From an uncultured Planctomycetaceae bacterium (GTDB lineage Bacteria > Planctomycetota > Planctomycetia > Planctomycetales > Planctomycetaceae): a DNA stretch of 64,000 bases. Every line of letters starts with the position of its first letter. Position 1 is the first letter of the stretch. The position numbers and the translations under genes were made by a program. Shown here in pieces: positions 17,668-27,523 of this stretch. The stretch covers positions 1 to 64,000 of the forward strand of contig CAIOKE010000311.1 in assembly GCA_903858815.1 (NCBI GenBank), given 5' to 3'. The notes under the pieces were generated by a model that was not told the DNA's origin, did no database searches, and saw nothing but the letters and a program-made list of their open reading frames with translations.

Positions 17668-18042
17668 ATCGCCAGCCCACGCCCCGCATGCTGACATCGG
17701 CAGACCACCCCCTGTGGCGTGCCGATCATGACTCAGGCATGAAAAACAGGATCAAGAATTCGGCCGTTTGCAAGAAAAATCACGGCCAGTTTTCTGATTC
17801 CGGAACCCCAAAACGCGTGATTCTTCCCGATCTTTGGAACAAATACGGGACTTTGGTGTGGCTGACTGTGCGGATAGCGCGGGCATCTTGTGATTTGCGG
17901 GGGTTGCCTCTAAAACACCACGATTCCCCATCAACCGCAGCAGTTTACGCCTGCGGTCGGGCCGACAGTTCGGCAGGATACCAATCCTGCTGTCTGCATA
18001 CCCGCTGACCGGGATTCCTCTTTTCGTGCAAAGTCTTGAAAC
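17668..18042. other. intergenic region before serA
   Basis: This 375-base stretch has the hairpin at 17696-17726 close to the muramidase stop and a smaller inverted repeat (GGCCGT at 17762, ACGGCC at 17782). The rest presumably holds the serA promoter and leader. I see no recognisable riboswitch or RNA gene. Confidence 0.4.
17696..17726 (+). terminator. hairpin after the NamZ-like gene
   Basis: ATCGGCA pairs with TGCCGAT, and an inner CCAC pairs with GTGG around a CCCCT loop, separated by a 2x2 internal loop. It lies 28 bases after the stop codon. No T-run follows, so the terminator role is tentative. Confidence 0.45.
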
Positions 18043-19677
18043 GTGCATCGAGTATTGATTACCGACAGTCTGTCAAAGGCCGGCCTGAAAGTTCTGGAAC
18101 AGACTCCAGGCATCGAAGTTGTCATTCGCAGCGGTTTAACTCCGCAGCAGGTCCGTGAAGAGCTGAAATCGGTGGATGCAATCATCATCCGCAGCGGTAC
18201 AACACTGACAGCAGAAATCCTTGAGGGACAGGACCGGCTGAAATGCATCGCTCGCGCCGGCGTCGGCGTTGACAATATCAATCTTGAAGCAGCCACTCGC
18301 GCCGGTGTGCTGGTCATGAACACCCCCAGTGGCAACACGATCAGCACTGCCGAACACACGTTTGCCATGATGCTGGCTTTGTCCCGCAATATCGGTCCAG
18401 CACACGCCAGCATGAAGGCCGGCAAATGGGATCGCAAATCATTTCAGGGCACGCAGCTGGCTGGCAAAACGCTGGCAGTGCTGGGACTGGGACGAATCGG
18501 ACTCAGTGTTGCCGCCCGCGCCCGTGCGTTCGAGATGAACGTGCTCGGCTATGATCCCCTGATTTCTGAAGAGAAGTGCAAGGAACTGGGAATTCAGCTG
18601 TTCCGCGATGTCGATGAAATTGTCACTCGCTGCGACTACCTCACGGTCCATACCCCGCTGACCGATGAAACCCGCGGGATCATCAATGCGGATCGACTGG
18701 CAAAGATGAAAAAGGGCGTGCGCATCATCAACTGTGCTCGCGGTGGCATCATCGACGAACAGGATCTGGCAACCGCCATTGAGTCGGGCCATGTGGCTGG
18801 TGCTGCTTTGGACGTCTTCGTGGACGAGCCGCCGACCGATCGTCGACTTGTGGATCTGCCCAAAGTTCTTGCCACCCCACACCTCGGTGCTTCCACGGAT
18901 GAAGCTCAGGAAATGGTCTCCATCGAAGCAGCCGAACTGGTGGTCGCCTACCTGCAGCGCAACGAAATCCGTTGCGCGGTCAATATGGCACCCGTCTCGG
19001 CTCAGGAAATGGCAGAGCTGCAGCACTACCTGAATCTGTCTTACCGACTGGGACTGTTGTCAGCCCAGATGATTCGAGGACAGGGGCTGAAAAGTGCCGA
19101 AGTCGTTTACCGTGGCGATGCGGCCTCACGAAAAACTCGACTGCTGACTAACGCCTTCACTGTCGGTCTCCTCGAAAGTGCTCTGGACGAATCAGTCAAT
19201 GTGATCAACGCCACGTCCGTTGCGCAGGCTCGGGGAATTCATATTCGCGAATCAGCCACAGGCGACTGCGAGAACTTTGCCAGCATGGTCTCCGTCATTG
19301 TGGAAACGGGGCAGGGCCGTTTTGAAGCCTCAGGAACAATTTTTGGCAACCAGTTCATGCGTCTGGTGCGACTGAATGAGTTCCAGTTCGAGGCGTATCT
19401 GGACGGCCTGCTGCTGATCTACCGACATCGCGACGTCCCCGGAGTCATTGGCTTCATCGGAACTCACCTCGGTGAAGACAACGTGAATATTGCCCAGATG
19501 GCACTGGGTCGTCGCTCGCAGGCCCCAGGAGGTCCCGCTGCGGCCATTCTGAATCTTGACAGTGCCCCGTCGGCAGCCGCACTGAATAAGATTCGGGAAT
19601 ATCAGGAGGGCACGACAGTGGATGTTGTTCGACTTCCCCCGGCCAACGCCAGTCTGCCGTGGCTGACCGCAAGGTGA
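18043..19677 (+). CDS. serA: D-3-phosphoglycerate dehydrogenase (SerA)
   Basis: A 544-residue cytoplasmic enzyme that oxidises 3-phosphoglycerate with NAD+ in the first step of serine synthesis. The Rossmann motif GLGRIGLSVAARA is at residues ~149-160. The catalytic region is visible as NCARGGIIDEQDL and the His in TPHLGAS. After the catalytic core come the intervening domain and a C-terminal ACT domain (RHRDVPGVIGFIG, EDNVNIAQMALGR), as in the long form of the family that is often serine-regulated. The start is GTG at 18043 (MHRVLITDSLS); I see no strong Shine-Dalgarno before it. It is transcribed alone, with a hairpin downstream. Confidence 0.96.
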   Translation: MHRVLITDSLSKAGLKVLEQTPGIEVVIRSGLTPQQVREELKSVDAIIIRSGTTLTAEILEGQDRLKCIARAGVGVDNINLEAATRAGVLVMNTPSGNTISTAEHTFAMMLALSRNIGPAHASMKAGKWDRKSFQGTQLAGKTLAVLGLGRIGLSVAARARAFEMNVLGYDPLISEEKCKELGIQLFRDVDEIVTRCDYLTVHTPLTDETRGIINADRLAKMKKGVRIINCARGGIIDEQDLATAIESGHVAGAALDVFVDEPPTDRRLVDLPKVLATPHLGASTDEAQEMVSIEAAELVVAYLQRNEIRCAVNMAPVSAQEMAELQHYLNLSYRLGLLSAQMIRGQGLKSAEVVYRGDAASRKTRLLTNAFTVGLLESALDESVNVINATSVAQARGIHIRESATGDCENFASMVSVIVETGQGRFEASGTIFGNQFMRLVRLNEFQFEAYLDGLLLIYRHRDVPGVIGFIGTHLGEDNVNIAQMALGRRSQAPGGPAAAILNLDSAPSAAALNKIREYQEGTTVDVVRLPPANASLPWLTAR

Positions 19678-19721
19678 GTATGGCACCAGCGGCCTGTCTG
19701 CTTCGTTGCCAGCACGCATGA

Positions 19722-19745
19722 ACCTGCCAACACACGTTGGCAGGT
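19722..19745. terminator. hairpin after serA
   Basis: ACCTGCCAAC pairs with GTTGGCAGGT around the 4-base loop ACAC, giving a perfect 10-bp stem 45 bases past the serA stop. No T-run follows. Confidence 0.55.
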
Positions 19746-20147
19746 GGCAACCGACAGACACTCTGACTGTCCAGAGAATCGCGGTCTAATCAGGGGCTGA
19801 ATCCGTGCCCCGAGCGAAGGCTGAGGGTGCGGTTGTTTCCCCTGCACCCGCTGTGATCAGGGAACCGTATGGCTGTCATCCCCTTTGAGTGGTGCAGGCA
19901 GACTGCCACGGGAAGAGCCTTGCTGCAGCCATTTTCCCGCAATCGAACGGTCCGCCGATGTTGTGGCAGCGACGACTGCGGCAGGTTCTGCTATCGTAGT
20001 ATGACCTAACGACCGACATTGCTGGATCAGGCTGACACGAACACTCCACATGCTCGCTTTCCCCGAAAAAGGCAACCCGACGCAACTCATCCAGACAATG
20101 ACCACTCAACTCTCACTCTCTCTCGCACCACCGCTCTCCCAAAAACA

Positions 20148-20187
20148 CAACCAACAACCAACAACCAACTGACCACTGACCACTGAT
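20148..20187 (+). repeat. CAACCAA / TGACCAC short tandem tract
   Basis: Three CAACCAA-type units are followed by repeated TGACCAC units ending just before the ABC ATPase start at 20195. It occupies the position where a ribosome-binding site would be, and no Shine-Dalgarno is visible. Confidence 0.6.
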
Positions 20188-20194
20188 AGCATCC

Positions 20195-21130
20195 ATGCCC
20201 TTATCGATTGATGTCCGCAACGTAACTCGCACTTACGATGACCTGCAGGCCGTCGCAGATGTCAGTTTTTCGTTGCCTGCCGGACGTACACTGGGGTTGA
20301 TCGGGCCGAATGGCGCTGGCAAAACCACACTCCTGCGAATGATCTGCACACTGGTGCAGCCGGACTGTGGCGACGTGCTGGTCGAGGGATTTTCGGTCCG
20401 CAATCAGCCTCGTGAGGTACGTCGACGTCTGGGGTTCATGCCGGCCGAATTCGGATCACCGCGAGGCGTTTCCATCGCCGAGTATCTTGAGTATTTTGCC
20501 TGTCTGAGTGGCCTGTCTGCAGCAGAACGTACCATTCGGGTTCGTGACGTTTGCGAGTTGACGGAGTTACGTGGTCGCGAATCTGTCGTGGTAAACGGCC
20601 TGTCGACAGGCAACCGTCAGCGGTTACTACTGGCGAAGACGCTGCTGCATGATCCAGCGGTACTGGTGCTTGATGAACCGGCCAGCGGGCTGGATCCGCG
20701 AGCCCGCAATGAGCTGCGGTCCATCATACGGACTCTGGCATCGCTCGGAAAATCGGTTTTGATCAGTTCGCACATTCTTCCGGACATCGAAGACATCAGC
20801 GATCAGATAGCCATTATGGAAGCCGGTCGACTGGTGCTGCATGGAGATCTCAGCAACCTGCAGCAGGCTCACATTGGCCAACGTCGTATTGCTCGGATCA
20901 AAGTCGCTGAAACGGACCAGGAACGTGCTCGTGAACTGCTGCTGACATTGCCTTTTGTGGTGGGCTGCAATCTGGTCGATCGGGGACTGACAGTCGTGTA
21001 TGAGGCGGAGGACAGCAGTCCCCTGCTGACCGTGCTGCTGCAGCACAGGATCCGAGTCAGTTACTTTTCGGAGAACGACGTTGATCTGGAACAGATTTTC
21101 ATGAACACGACAGCGGGGAAAGTGACATGA
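20195..21130 (+). CDS. ABC transporter ATP-binding protein
   Basis: A 311-residue ATPase subunit that should power the membrane partner encoded next. Walker A is GPNGAGKTT (residues ~39-47), the signature is LSTGNRQRL (~137-145), and Walker B with the D-loop is VLVLDEPASGLDP. The SSHILPDIEDI H-loop follows. The C-terminal ~80 residues match the accessory region of the ABC-2 multidrug/gliding type ATPases. Its last four bases overlap the permease start (ATGA), which means translational coupling. The neighbour order of ATPase, permease, auxiliary membrane protein resembles GldA/GldF/GldG. Substrate is unknown. Confidence 0.94.
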   Translation: MPLSIDVRNVTRTYDDLQAVADVSFSLPAGRTLGLIGPNGAGKTTLLRMICTLVQPDCGDVLVEGFSVRNQPREVRRRLGFMPAEFGSPRGVSIAEYLEYFACLSGLSAAERTIRVRDVCELTELRGRESVVVNGLSTGNRQRLLLAKTLLHDPAVLVLDEPASGLDPRARNELRSIIRTLASLGKSVLISSHILPDIEDISDQIAIMEAGRLVLHGDLSNLQQAHIGQRRIARIKVAETDQERARELLLTLPFVVGCNLVDRGLTVVYEAEDSSPLLTVLLQHRIRVSYFSENDVDLEQIFMNTTAGKVT

Positions 21131-22929
21131 GGGTCCTGCCGAGGCCACTGGAATTCATTCGCTCCAGTCCGACATGGATTCGTGATCGGTCTGGTCTGCT
21201 TTCCGGACAGATGATCGGGTTTACTGCTCTGATTCTGAATGCCGGCATGCTGGCAATGATCGCTGTGCTGTTCGATAGTCCCACCAGCTTTCGGCGACTC
21301 CTGCAGACACTCGACTTCGGTAGTCTGCTGGGGCTTCTGCTGTGTGGTGGTGCCATGGCGGCTGTCACATTGCTTGTCCCACTTCGGCAGACGGGGCTGT
21401 TTCTGGCTCCACGAATCGGACGTTATTTTGACCAGATTGTTCTCAGCGGCATCTCGCCACTGCGTTACATGGCGGGCACGATTGCCGCCCAGAATCTTTT
21501 TTTTGCTCTGATGCTGTTTCTGATGCTGCCATGGATCGTGCTGGTAGTCGCCATCGGCGGGATGCACTTTGAGACGTTTCTGGGAAATCTCGTCGTGATC
21601 TGGCTGTTCAGTGTGCTGCTGGCAGTTTCCACGGCGGCAATCTCACTGTACGTCACCGAACCTCTGGCTCTGGCGGTGGTGCTGATCACAGCGCTGGTAT
21701 TGTCACTCATCAGTTTCCTGCCCATCTCGATTCAGCCGGGCCTGTTGACTCCAGTGCCATTGTTGCTTGCCAGTGTTCCTCAACTGATGATCCTCGGCCC
21801 CATGACAGCAGCCATGGCTGGGTATGGCGCGATTTTTTACATGAGCGTGTTGATGATGTCCGCCTGCATTTTCGTGGGACTGATTCAACTGCATTTCGGC
21901 CCGCTGTACGGCCTGATTCGTGATAACTCAGCATTCGGAGAAGTCGTGCACTCGGGCGATACAAGACAGCGTCGCCGATTCAGCTTTCGCCTGCATATTC
22001 AGCGTCCGTCAGAGATCGCGTTTTTCTATCAGAATCGCAGCCTGCTGCTGACTCGCTGGGAAGGCCTGATCCGCTGGGGAGGCGGTCTGCTGTTACTGGG
22101 CAGCTTTGTCGCCGCGGGTTGTCTGCTGCTGGCTTTTGCCGGCACATCACTATTCGGTTCAATGACACCAGCCGTTGCGGGCAACGCAGCGTATGTCTCT
22201 GAGATGGTACAGATGCTGTATGTCGCCGGGCAACTTGGGACTGCCGTGACAGCTGTTCTGGCGATCCTGCTGTTCTCGCGAAATCGAAGTACGGACAGCA
22301 TGCCTGTTCGCGTTATACCCGGGATTCTTCTGCGCGCCGGAACACTGGACTGGCTGGCATTTCTTATGAGCGTCGTGGGTACAGCCATTGTCGTGTCGCA
22401 GATCCTGTACAGCTTTGCCCCACGGGCTGAGCAGCTGCTGCAGGTGGCGGCAAACGCCTCGACGGACTACCTGTCTCAATTCAGTCAGGTCAATGCCACT
22501 CGATGGGCCGTGGAAACTCAAATCATCGTCGTTGTTTCAGCCATCACAGTTTATCTGCTGCAACGCAATTTTTGCCTGTATTTCTGGTCTCGTCTGATGG
22601 CCGCCGGCCTGACTGGATTCCTGTGGTTCTTTGGTCTGGTCGTGCTCCCGATGATCCTTGGGCTCATGCTGAATGAGCGAGCATTTCGCATTGAATTGCT
22701 TGATAAAAATGCGGCTCTTGGAATGCCACTGGCATTGCTGTCCCCGCTGTTCGCTTCAATTGCACGTATGGGCGAAGCGCCGGGGAGGCTGCCGTGGGAC
22801 GTTCCACTGACCGGCTTTTATGTTCTGAATGCTGTTCTCTGGCTGACTCTGGGTATGACGCTGTTGATCAGAACGCGTCGGTTCCGAAGGGTGGATGACG
22901 CATGGCGTGCAGGCAGGAGAAACGTCTGA
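21127..22929 (+). CDS. ABC-2 type permease
   Basis: A 600-residue polytopic membrane protein with about a dozen hydrophobic segments in two blocks. The first is at residues ~30-260, the second at ~310-590, with a charged cytoplasmic loop between them (RQRRRFSFRLHIQRP). The layout fits an ABC-2 family permease of double length. It overlaps the upstream ATPase by ATGA and the downstream auxiliary gene by TGATG, so the three proteins are made together. No residues reveal the substrate. Confidence 0.85.
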   Translation: MRVLPRPLEFIRSSPTWIRDRSGLLSGQMIGFTALILNAGMLAMIAVLFDSPTSFRRLLQTLDFGSLLGLLLCGGAMAAVTLLVPLRQTGLFLAPRIGRYFDQIVLSGISPLRYMAGTIAAQNLFFALMLFLMLPWIVLVVAIGGMHFETFLGNLVVIWLFSVLLAVSTAAISLYVTEPLALAVVLITALVLSLISFLPISIQPGLLTPVPLLLASVPQLMILGPMTAAMAGYGAIFYMSVLMMSACIFVGLIQLHFGPLYGLIRDNSAFGEVVHSGDTRQRRRFSFRLHIQRPSEIAFFYQNRSLLLTRWEGLIRWGGGLLLLGSFVAAGCLLLAFAGTSLFGSMTPAVAGNAAYVSEMVQMLYVAGQLGTAVTAVLAILLFSRNRSTDSMPVRVIPGILLRAGTLDWLAFLMSVVGTAIVVSQILYSFAPRAEQLLQVAANASTDYLSQFSQVNATRWAVETQIIVVVSAITVYLLQRNFCLYFWSRLMAAGLTGFLWFFGLVVLPMILGLMLNERAFRIELLDKNAALGMPLALLSPLFASIARMGEAPGRLPWDVPLTGFYVLNAVLWLTLGMTLLIRTRRFRRVDDAWRAGRRNV

Positions 22930-24869
22930 TGCTGCGAATCCTGCAAATGCTGCGACTAATGCTGATCCTGCTGCTGCCACTCCCCGTCAGTTCAGCGCAG
23001 GTACTGCCCCTATCCAGTGGAACTGATTATCCTGGACTGGATATCCAGGCGGAATATGGCTGGGATGGTTTCGTCGACTACCAGACTCCGACGGCAATTT
23101 CCTTTCTGATCTCCAACAACAGCTCAGAAGTCCTTGAGGGCAATCTGGTACTGCGTGAACCCAACGGGTTTCGCAGCCTCGTCCTCGACCGCATCACTGT
23201 CGCTCCAGGAAGTAAGCGGCAGTTTGGATCGGTCCTGCAGTTGCAGGGCTGGGATCAGTGTGAAGCTGCGTGGGAAGGACCACAGGGTATTCTCTGGCAA
23301 CGTCCGCTGACAGTCTTTGGGCTTCGCCAGTACGCGTCCGGAAAGGCAGCACTGCTGTACGTGGAAGACGGTGGACGATCCCTGAAGTTTCCCGGAGTTG
23401 CCACGGCCTCCGGCGGCACACTCCCGGGTGACTACGTGCCCGCCAATGGCATCGGCTCACAGGTCATCCCCATTTCCATCGCCCCGTGGCAGATGCCCGT
23501 CCATCCCGGGCCTCTGACCGCACTTCGCGCCGTCCTGCTGGCGAAGAATCTTCGCCCGGAATCTCTGAATGACACCCAATGGGATGCGCTGGGCCGCTGG
23601 GTCTGCATGGGTGGCCTTGTCTTCATCTCCCAGCAGAACGACAAGTTAATCAATCGGCTGCTGGAAGCGTGCCCTCTGCGCTCACATGGTCCGCCTGACG
23701 AGTCAGCTTCGGTGGACCTCGGATCCGGAAGCCTGTATCGACTGCCACCAACAACCGAGGGGGCAGCCGACGAGCAACAGCAACTCAAAATTGCCGAAAT
23801 CGTCTCCCTGCAACCGCCCCGCATTCTGCCCGGATTGTTTCGGAACCTTGAACAAACGGAATGGTCCACACCCAGCTCAGAGCAGACACTTGTCAGAGTC
23901 ATGGCGGTACTGTTGATCTATGCCGTCACCTCGACACTGACCCTGTTGATGTTTCGCAGTAATCGCCGCAGGATCCTGATCTGGACCTGCAGCGTCGTTC
24001 TGCTGGGGTGCCTTGGTGCGGCCGTCGCCGGGATTTCCGTGCGCATGAGCCGCGGTGACATGAACTGGAGCATTATTACTGAGCCGGCTGCCGGAGGAAT
24101 TGTGCAGCATGGCATGATTCGGCTGAATTCAGCAGGTGGCAGCAGCTTTCGAGTTGCGGTACGGGGGCACAATCCGGATGTTCAGATCAATTACCGGGAG
24201 CCTGACCGTCGAGGATCATGGTACTATTACAACGGCCGATCAGAACAGACTGAAAGCTGGCCAGCCTTCAGCCTCAGTTCGGATCTCTCCCTGAAAACGC
24301 CGGAAACATACGAGATTCTGGTACCCATTTCCCCATGGGGAGAGCGGCATCTGCGAGCCATCGATGTTCAACCGCAGGACACAACTCCTGTGATTCAGCT
24401 GAGTTACCAGCCCGACGCAGATGGCAATCCACTGAACGGCAGATGGAATGCGCGGATCGAAGGGCAGGCCGGATTGCGACCGGAAAACCTGAGTCTGAAA
24501 CTTCGTATCCTGCACACCACAACGCAGGAGCAGCAGACGTTACAACAACTTCAGGAAACCAGTCGTGCTTTGCTCCCTCACCACAGTTCCGGCGACGACT
24601 CATGGGTTGCAGAATTTGTCAGCGCTCCGTTGTCCTGGCAGCCTCAACCCTACGATTTTTGGCGCGACTCTGAATCCGGCCCGGATCTCGCTCCGGGTAT
24701 GGCTCAGATCTGGCTGGAGGGTACATTACCTGTGGAGTCGCTGCTGCAGATCGACGAGACTCGTACCGAGTTCCGCGCGGCAGATGAACCAAGTCACCAG
24801 TTTTTATACCAGCTGCCACAATCCGCGATCCCTGCTGAGTGGCTGCAGTTGCTGCGAACCGCTCGCTGA
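22929..24869 (+). CDS. auxiliary ABC membrane protein, GldG-like layout
   Basis: A 646-residue protein with a signal-like N terminus (hydrophobic residues ~8-27). A periplasmic beta-rich region follows (~30-300), containing a stretch that looks like a GATase/DUF4350-like fold (LRAVLLAKNL, LGRWVCMGGLVFIS). Two membrane segments lie near ~320-365, and a second beta-rich region runs to the end. The proteins at 46540 and 51467 have the same arrangement. The ATG at 22929 shares its A with the permease stop codon. I infer it is the extracytoplasmic partner of the ABC pair; the exact role is unknown. Confidence 0.72.
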   Translation: MLRILQMLRLMLILLLPLPVSSAQVLPLSSGTDYPGLDIQAEYGWDGFVDYQTPTAISFLISNNSSEVLEGNLVLREPNGFRSLVLDRITVAPGSKRQFGSVLQLQGWDQCEAAWEGPQGILWQRPLTVFGLRQYASGKAALLYVEDGGRSLKFPGVATASGGTLPGDYVPANGIGSQVIPISIAPWQMPVHPGPLTALRAVLLAKNLRPESLNDTQWDALGRWVCMGGLVFISQQNDKLINRLLEACPLRSHGPPDESASVDLGSGSLYRLPPTTEGAADEQQQLKIAEIVSLQPPRILPGLFRNLEQTEWSTPSSEQTLVRVMAVLLIYAVTSTLTLLMFRSNRRRILIWTCSVVLLGCLGAAVAGISVRMSRGDMNWSIITEPAAGGIVQHGMIRLNSAGGSSFRVAVRGHNPDVQINYREPDRRGSWYYYNGRSEQTESWPAFSLSSDLSLKTPETYEILVPISPWGERHLRAIDVQPQDTTPVIQLSYQPDADGNPLNGRWNARIEGQAGLRPENLSLKLRILHTTTQEQQTLQQLQETSRALLPHHSSGDDSWVAEFVSAPLSWQPQPYDFWRDSESGPDLAPGMAQIWLEGTLPVESLLQIDETRTEFRAADEPSHQFLYQLPQSAIPAEWLQLLRTAR

Positions 24870-24870
24870 T

Positions 24871-26067
24871 TCACCCTTCCCGATCCTGGCCGCGGGCTGG
24901 ATTCTTCCATGCCCACGTATCATCCTCTCGCAGCCGCAGGTAACTCTGATAACGAATCGCGGGAATTAAGCCTTCGCCCACCGCTGCTTTCACCCCACAA
25001 TGCTCTTCATGCATATGAGAACAATCGGGGAATCGGCACCACGGAATGAATGGGCGAAATTCCACGTAATAGCCATCAACCTCTTCCAGTGCCAGATCCC
25101 AGAGTTCAAATTGCCTGATGCCGGGAGTATCACACACCCAGCCACCAGCCGTCAGCGGGACAAGCCTTGCTCGGCGAGTCGTATGTGTCCCTTTGTGACT
25201 CCAGTCACTGACGTCCGACGTCGCCAGTCCAAGGGCAGGGTCGACAGCGTTCAACAATGACGACTTTCCCACACCACTTTGACCACTGACAGCCGTCTGC
25301 CTGCCGGCCAGCAGGGACTGCAGCTGAGCAATTCCCTCACCGGTACGAATACTGGCCAGTACAACCGCATAACCGGCCCGTCCGTACGCTCGCACATGAG
25401 GCAGCAGCGTACGAGTATCCACGAGGTCGCTTTTGCTGATGCAGATAATCGGCATGATGCCGCGTTCCTCAGCACACACAAGATAACGATCGACCAGCTG
25501 CGGCCGGAACTCGGGATCAGCTGCGGCATTGACTATCAGCACCTGATCAATGTTGGCCACGAGGATGTGTTCGCGACCATGACTGCCACGGGATAACACT
25601 CCATAACGCGGTTCAACCCGCTCGATCACTCCCTGGTCAGCATCCCCCTCCTGCCGGAACAGTACGCGATCACCCGTGACCACGACATTTCGGGCATCGC
25701 GAGCCAGTGACCGAAGAATCCCCCGCACCGAACACGAATACTCACGCCCAGTCTCATCGCACCGCACCAGAATATGCAGACCGATGAAGCTGACAACTCG
25801 TCCGCGCTGACACGTCGCCTCGTCCACCACTCGCAGCAGCTGATCACCTTCAGCCCGTACACCTACCATGGTGCGTCGCCGAAACAGATCGCCCCGTGCC
25901 GTGACACGTTCCTGACGCGATATATCCTCCGCTGCTTCCTGATCACTGAGCAGTTCATGGGTCAGATTCTGCTGACGTGCTCGCGATTGTTTATTGCGAC
26001 GCAGGTCAACACGAACCTTGTCCCCGTAGTTCTTCGGACGATGATGCTTGCGTCCCTTGTCCGCCAT
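24871..26067 (-). CDS. rsgA: ribosome-associated GTPase RsgA
   Basis: A 398-residue circularly permuted GTPase that helps mature the 30S ribosomal subunit. An N-terminal basic extension (residues ~1-75) precedes the OB-fold (VSFIGLHILVRC and after). The GTPase motifs appear in permuted order: G4 ISKSD, then G1 GQSGVGKSSLLNA, G2 region THTTR, G3 DTPG. A C-terminal zinc-binding cluster follows (CRFPDCSHMHEEHC). Length is normal apart from the longer N-terminal basic segment. It follows pilT by 33 bases on the same strand and may be co-transcribed with it. Confidence 0.96.
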   Translation of the reverse strand: MADKGRKHHRPKNYGDKVRVDLRRNKQSRARQQNLTHELLSDQEAAEDISRQERVTARGDLFRRRTMVGVRAEGDQLLRVVDEATCQRGRVVSFIGLHILVRCDETGREYSCSVRGILRSLARDARNVVVTGDRVLFRQEGDADQGVIERVEPRYGVLSRGSHGREHILVANIDQVLIVNAAADPEFRPQLVDRYLVCAEERGIMPIICISKSDLVDTRTLLPHVRAYGRAGYAVVLASIRTGEGIAQLQSLLAGRQTAVSGQSGVGKSSLLNAVDPALGLATSDVSDWSHKGTHTTRRARLVPLTAGGWVCDTPGIRQFELWDLALEEVDGYYVEFRPFIPWCRFPDCSHMHEEHCGVKAAVGEGLIPAIRYQSYLRLREDDTWAWKNPARGQDREG

Positions 26068-26099
26068 GCCCCACGCCTCTCGCAGTCAGATCTTACAGC

Positions 26100-27245
26100 C
26101 TACAGAATCGCAGCGCCCTTGACCTGAATGCCCTTCAGCTGCATCTTCAACTCTTCCACGTTGGGCGAAATCTCAAACGCAGCCTCTCGACTGATGATTT
26201 CACGCATGACGAAGTCATACAGACTGTCATTGAACAGCTGCATGCCCTCTGTCTTGCCAATGCGGATCGCCGCCCACAACTTCTCATCCTGCTCTTCCAT
26301 CACCAGTTTGCGCACCGTCGGATTGAAACTCATGATTTCCACAATCGGTACTCGCGGCGGCACATCAACGATCGTCTTCAGCAGCTTTTGTCCCACAATA
26401 CATTTCATATTCATCGCCATACTGGCGCGAATTGCCTTGTGCATATCGAAGGGAAACAGGTCCAGAATACGCGAGATCGTACCGGGGGCACCCGGAGCGT
26501 GAATGGTTCCGAAAACAAGGTGCCCTGTTTCAGCCGCGTGAATCGCCGTCTCAAACGTTTCGCGGTCTCGCATCTCACCCACCAGCATGATATCGGGATC
26601 CTCTCGCACCGCATGCTTCATCGCGATATGAAAGTCAACCACGTCCTGTCCGATTTCACGCTGATTGATCAGACATTTATCTGACGTGTAGATAAACTCA
26701 ATCGGGTCCTCAATCGTCAGAATGTGCTTGTTCATATTGCGATTGATCCAGTCCAGCATGGATGCAATCGTCGTACTTTTTCCGGAACCCGTCACACCCG
26801 CCAGCAGTACCATCCCCTGGTCATATTTGCAGTGTTCCACCATGCAGGCAGGCAGGAACAGTTTTTCAAATGGCGGGATCGATCGTTCGATCTTTCGAGC
26901 CACCATACCGACTTTGCCCAGCTGAGTCAGCAGGTTGACACGAAAACGCCACGGATCGTTGTCCGCTGACACCACCTTGGAAAAGTCGGCCCCGCCGTTC
27001 TTATGAAAAATGTCCAGGTTACGCTGGTCCATCATCGGAAAGGTCAGCTCAATCATCTGACTTTCACTGATCGGCCCCATCTCAAGCTCACGCAGACCAC
27101 CGCGGATTCGGAAGATCGGAGGCCGACCAACCTGCAGATGGATGTCCGAACATTTGTGCTTAATCGCCAGTCGAAAGATCTTGTCAATCTCCAGCTCAGC
27201 GCGAGGATCAAACGTTGATTTTTTCCAGTCAGAAATCAGCACCAT
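26100..27245 (-). CDS. pilT: PilT-like retraction ATPase
   Basis: A 381-residue hexameric ATPase of the PilT/GspE family, which powers retraction of type IV pili. Visible are the N-terminal region HKCSDIHLQVGRPP, Walker A GVTGSGKSTT (residues ~140-149), the Asp box TIEDPIEF, Walker B DIMLVGEMRDRET and the His box HLVFGTIHAPGA. The usual AIRNLIRE element is not preserved in that form near the end. I chose the ATG at 27245 (MVLISDWKK). No other pilus genes are in the window, so a variant role, as seen in PilU-type paralogues, is possible. Confidence 0.9.
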   Translation of the reverse strand: MVLISDWKKSTFDPRAELEIDKIFRLAIKHKCSDIHLQVGRPPIFRIRGGLRELEMGPISESQMIELTFPMMDQRNLDIFHKNGGADFSKVVSADNDPWRFRVNLLTQLGKVGMVARKIERSIPPFEKLFLPACMVEHCKYDQGMVLLAGVTGSGKSTTIASMLDWINRNMNKHILTIEDPIEFIYTSDKCLINQREIGQDVVDFHIAMKHAVREDPDIMLVGEMRDRETFETAIHAAETGHLVFGTIHAPGAPGTISRILDLFPFDMHKAIRASMAMNMKCIVGQKLLKTIVDVPPRVPIVEIMSFNPTVRKLVMEEQDEKLWAAIRIGKTEGMQLFNDSLYDFVMREIISREAAFEISPNVEELKMQLKGIQVKGAAIL

Positions 27246-27523
27246 CGATGTTAGCCCCGAAATCACGCCTGCTTGTGGAATCTACGGCACCGCACACGTC
27301 GGCAAGCCCCACAGTGTTATACCAGGTTCGGCAGCTTCCTGCAGCTTCCCAGCCCGGGAAATTCACAGCCCCAGCCCAGCCACAGACCTTTCATCGGTCA
27401 GTTGACACCCGCAAAAACGGCTCACCAACCTGATTTCTTCTGCCAATACCATATCCAGCAACCTGAATTCCCATCGAATCCATGGGTTTCGGCAGAATAT
27501 CACCCACAAGATCACCGGCAGCC

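Larger units (their letters stand above)
19678..20194. other. intergenic region before the ABC module
   Basis: About 517 bases with no credible gene on either strand. They contain the hairpin at 19722-19745 and, immediately upstream of the ABC ATPase start, a low-complexity tract at 20148-20187. Promoters for the ABC module are expected here but I could not place one confidently. Confidence 0.4.
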
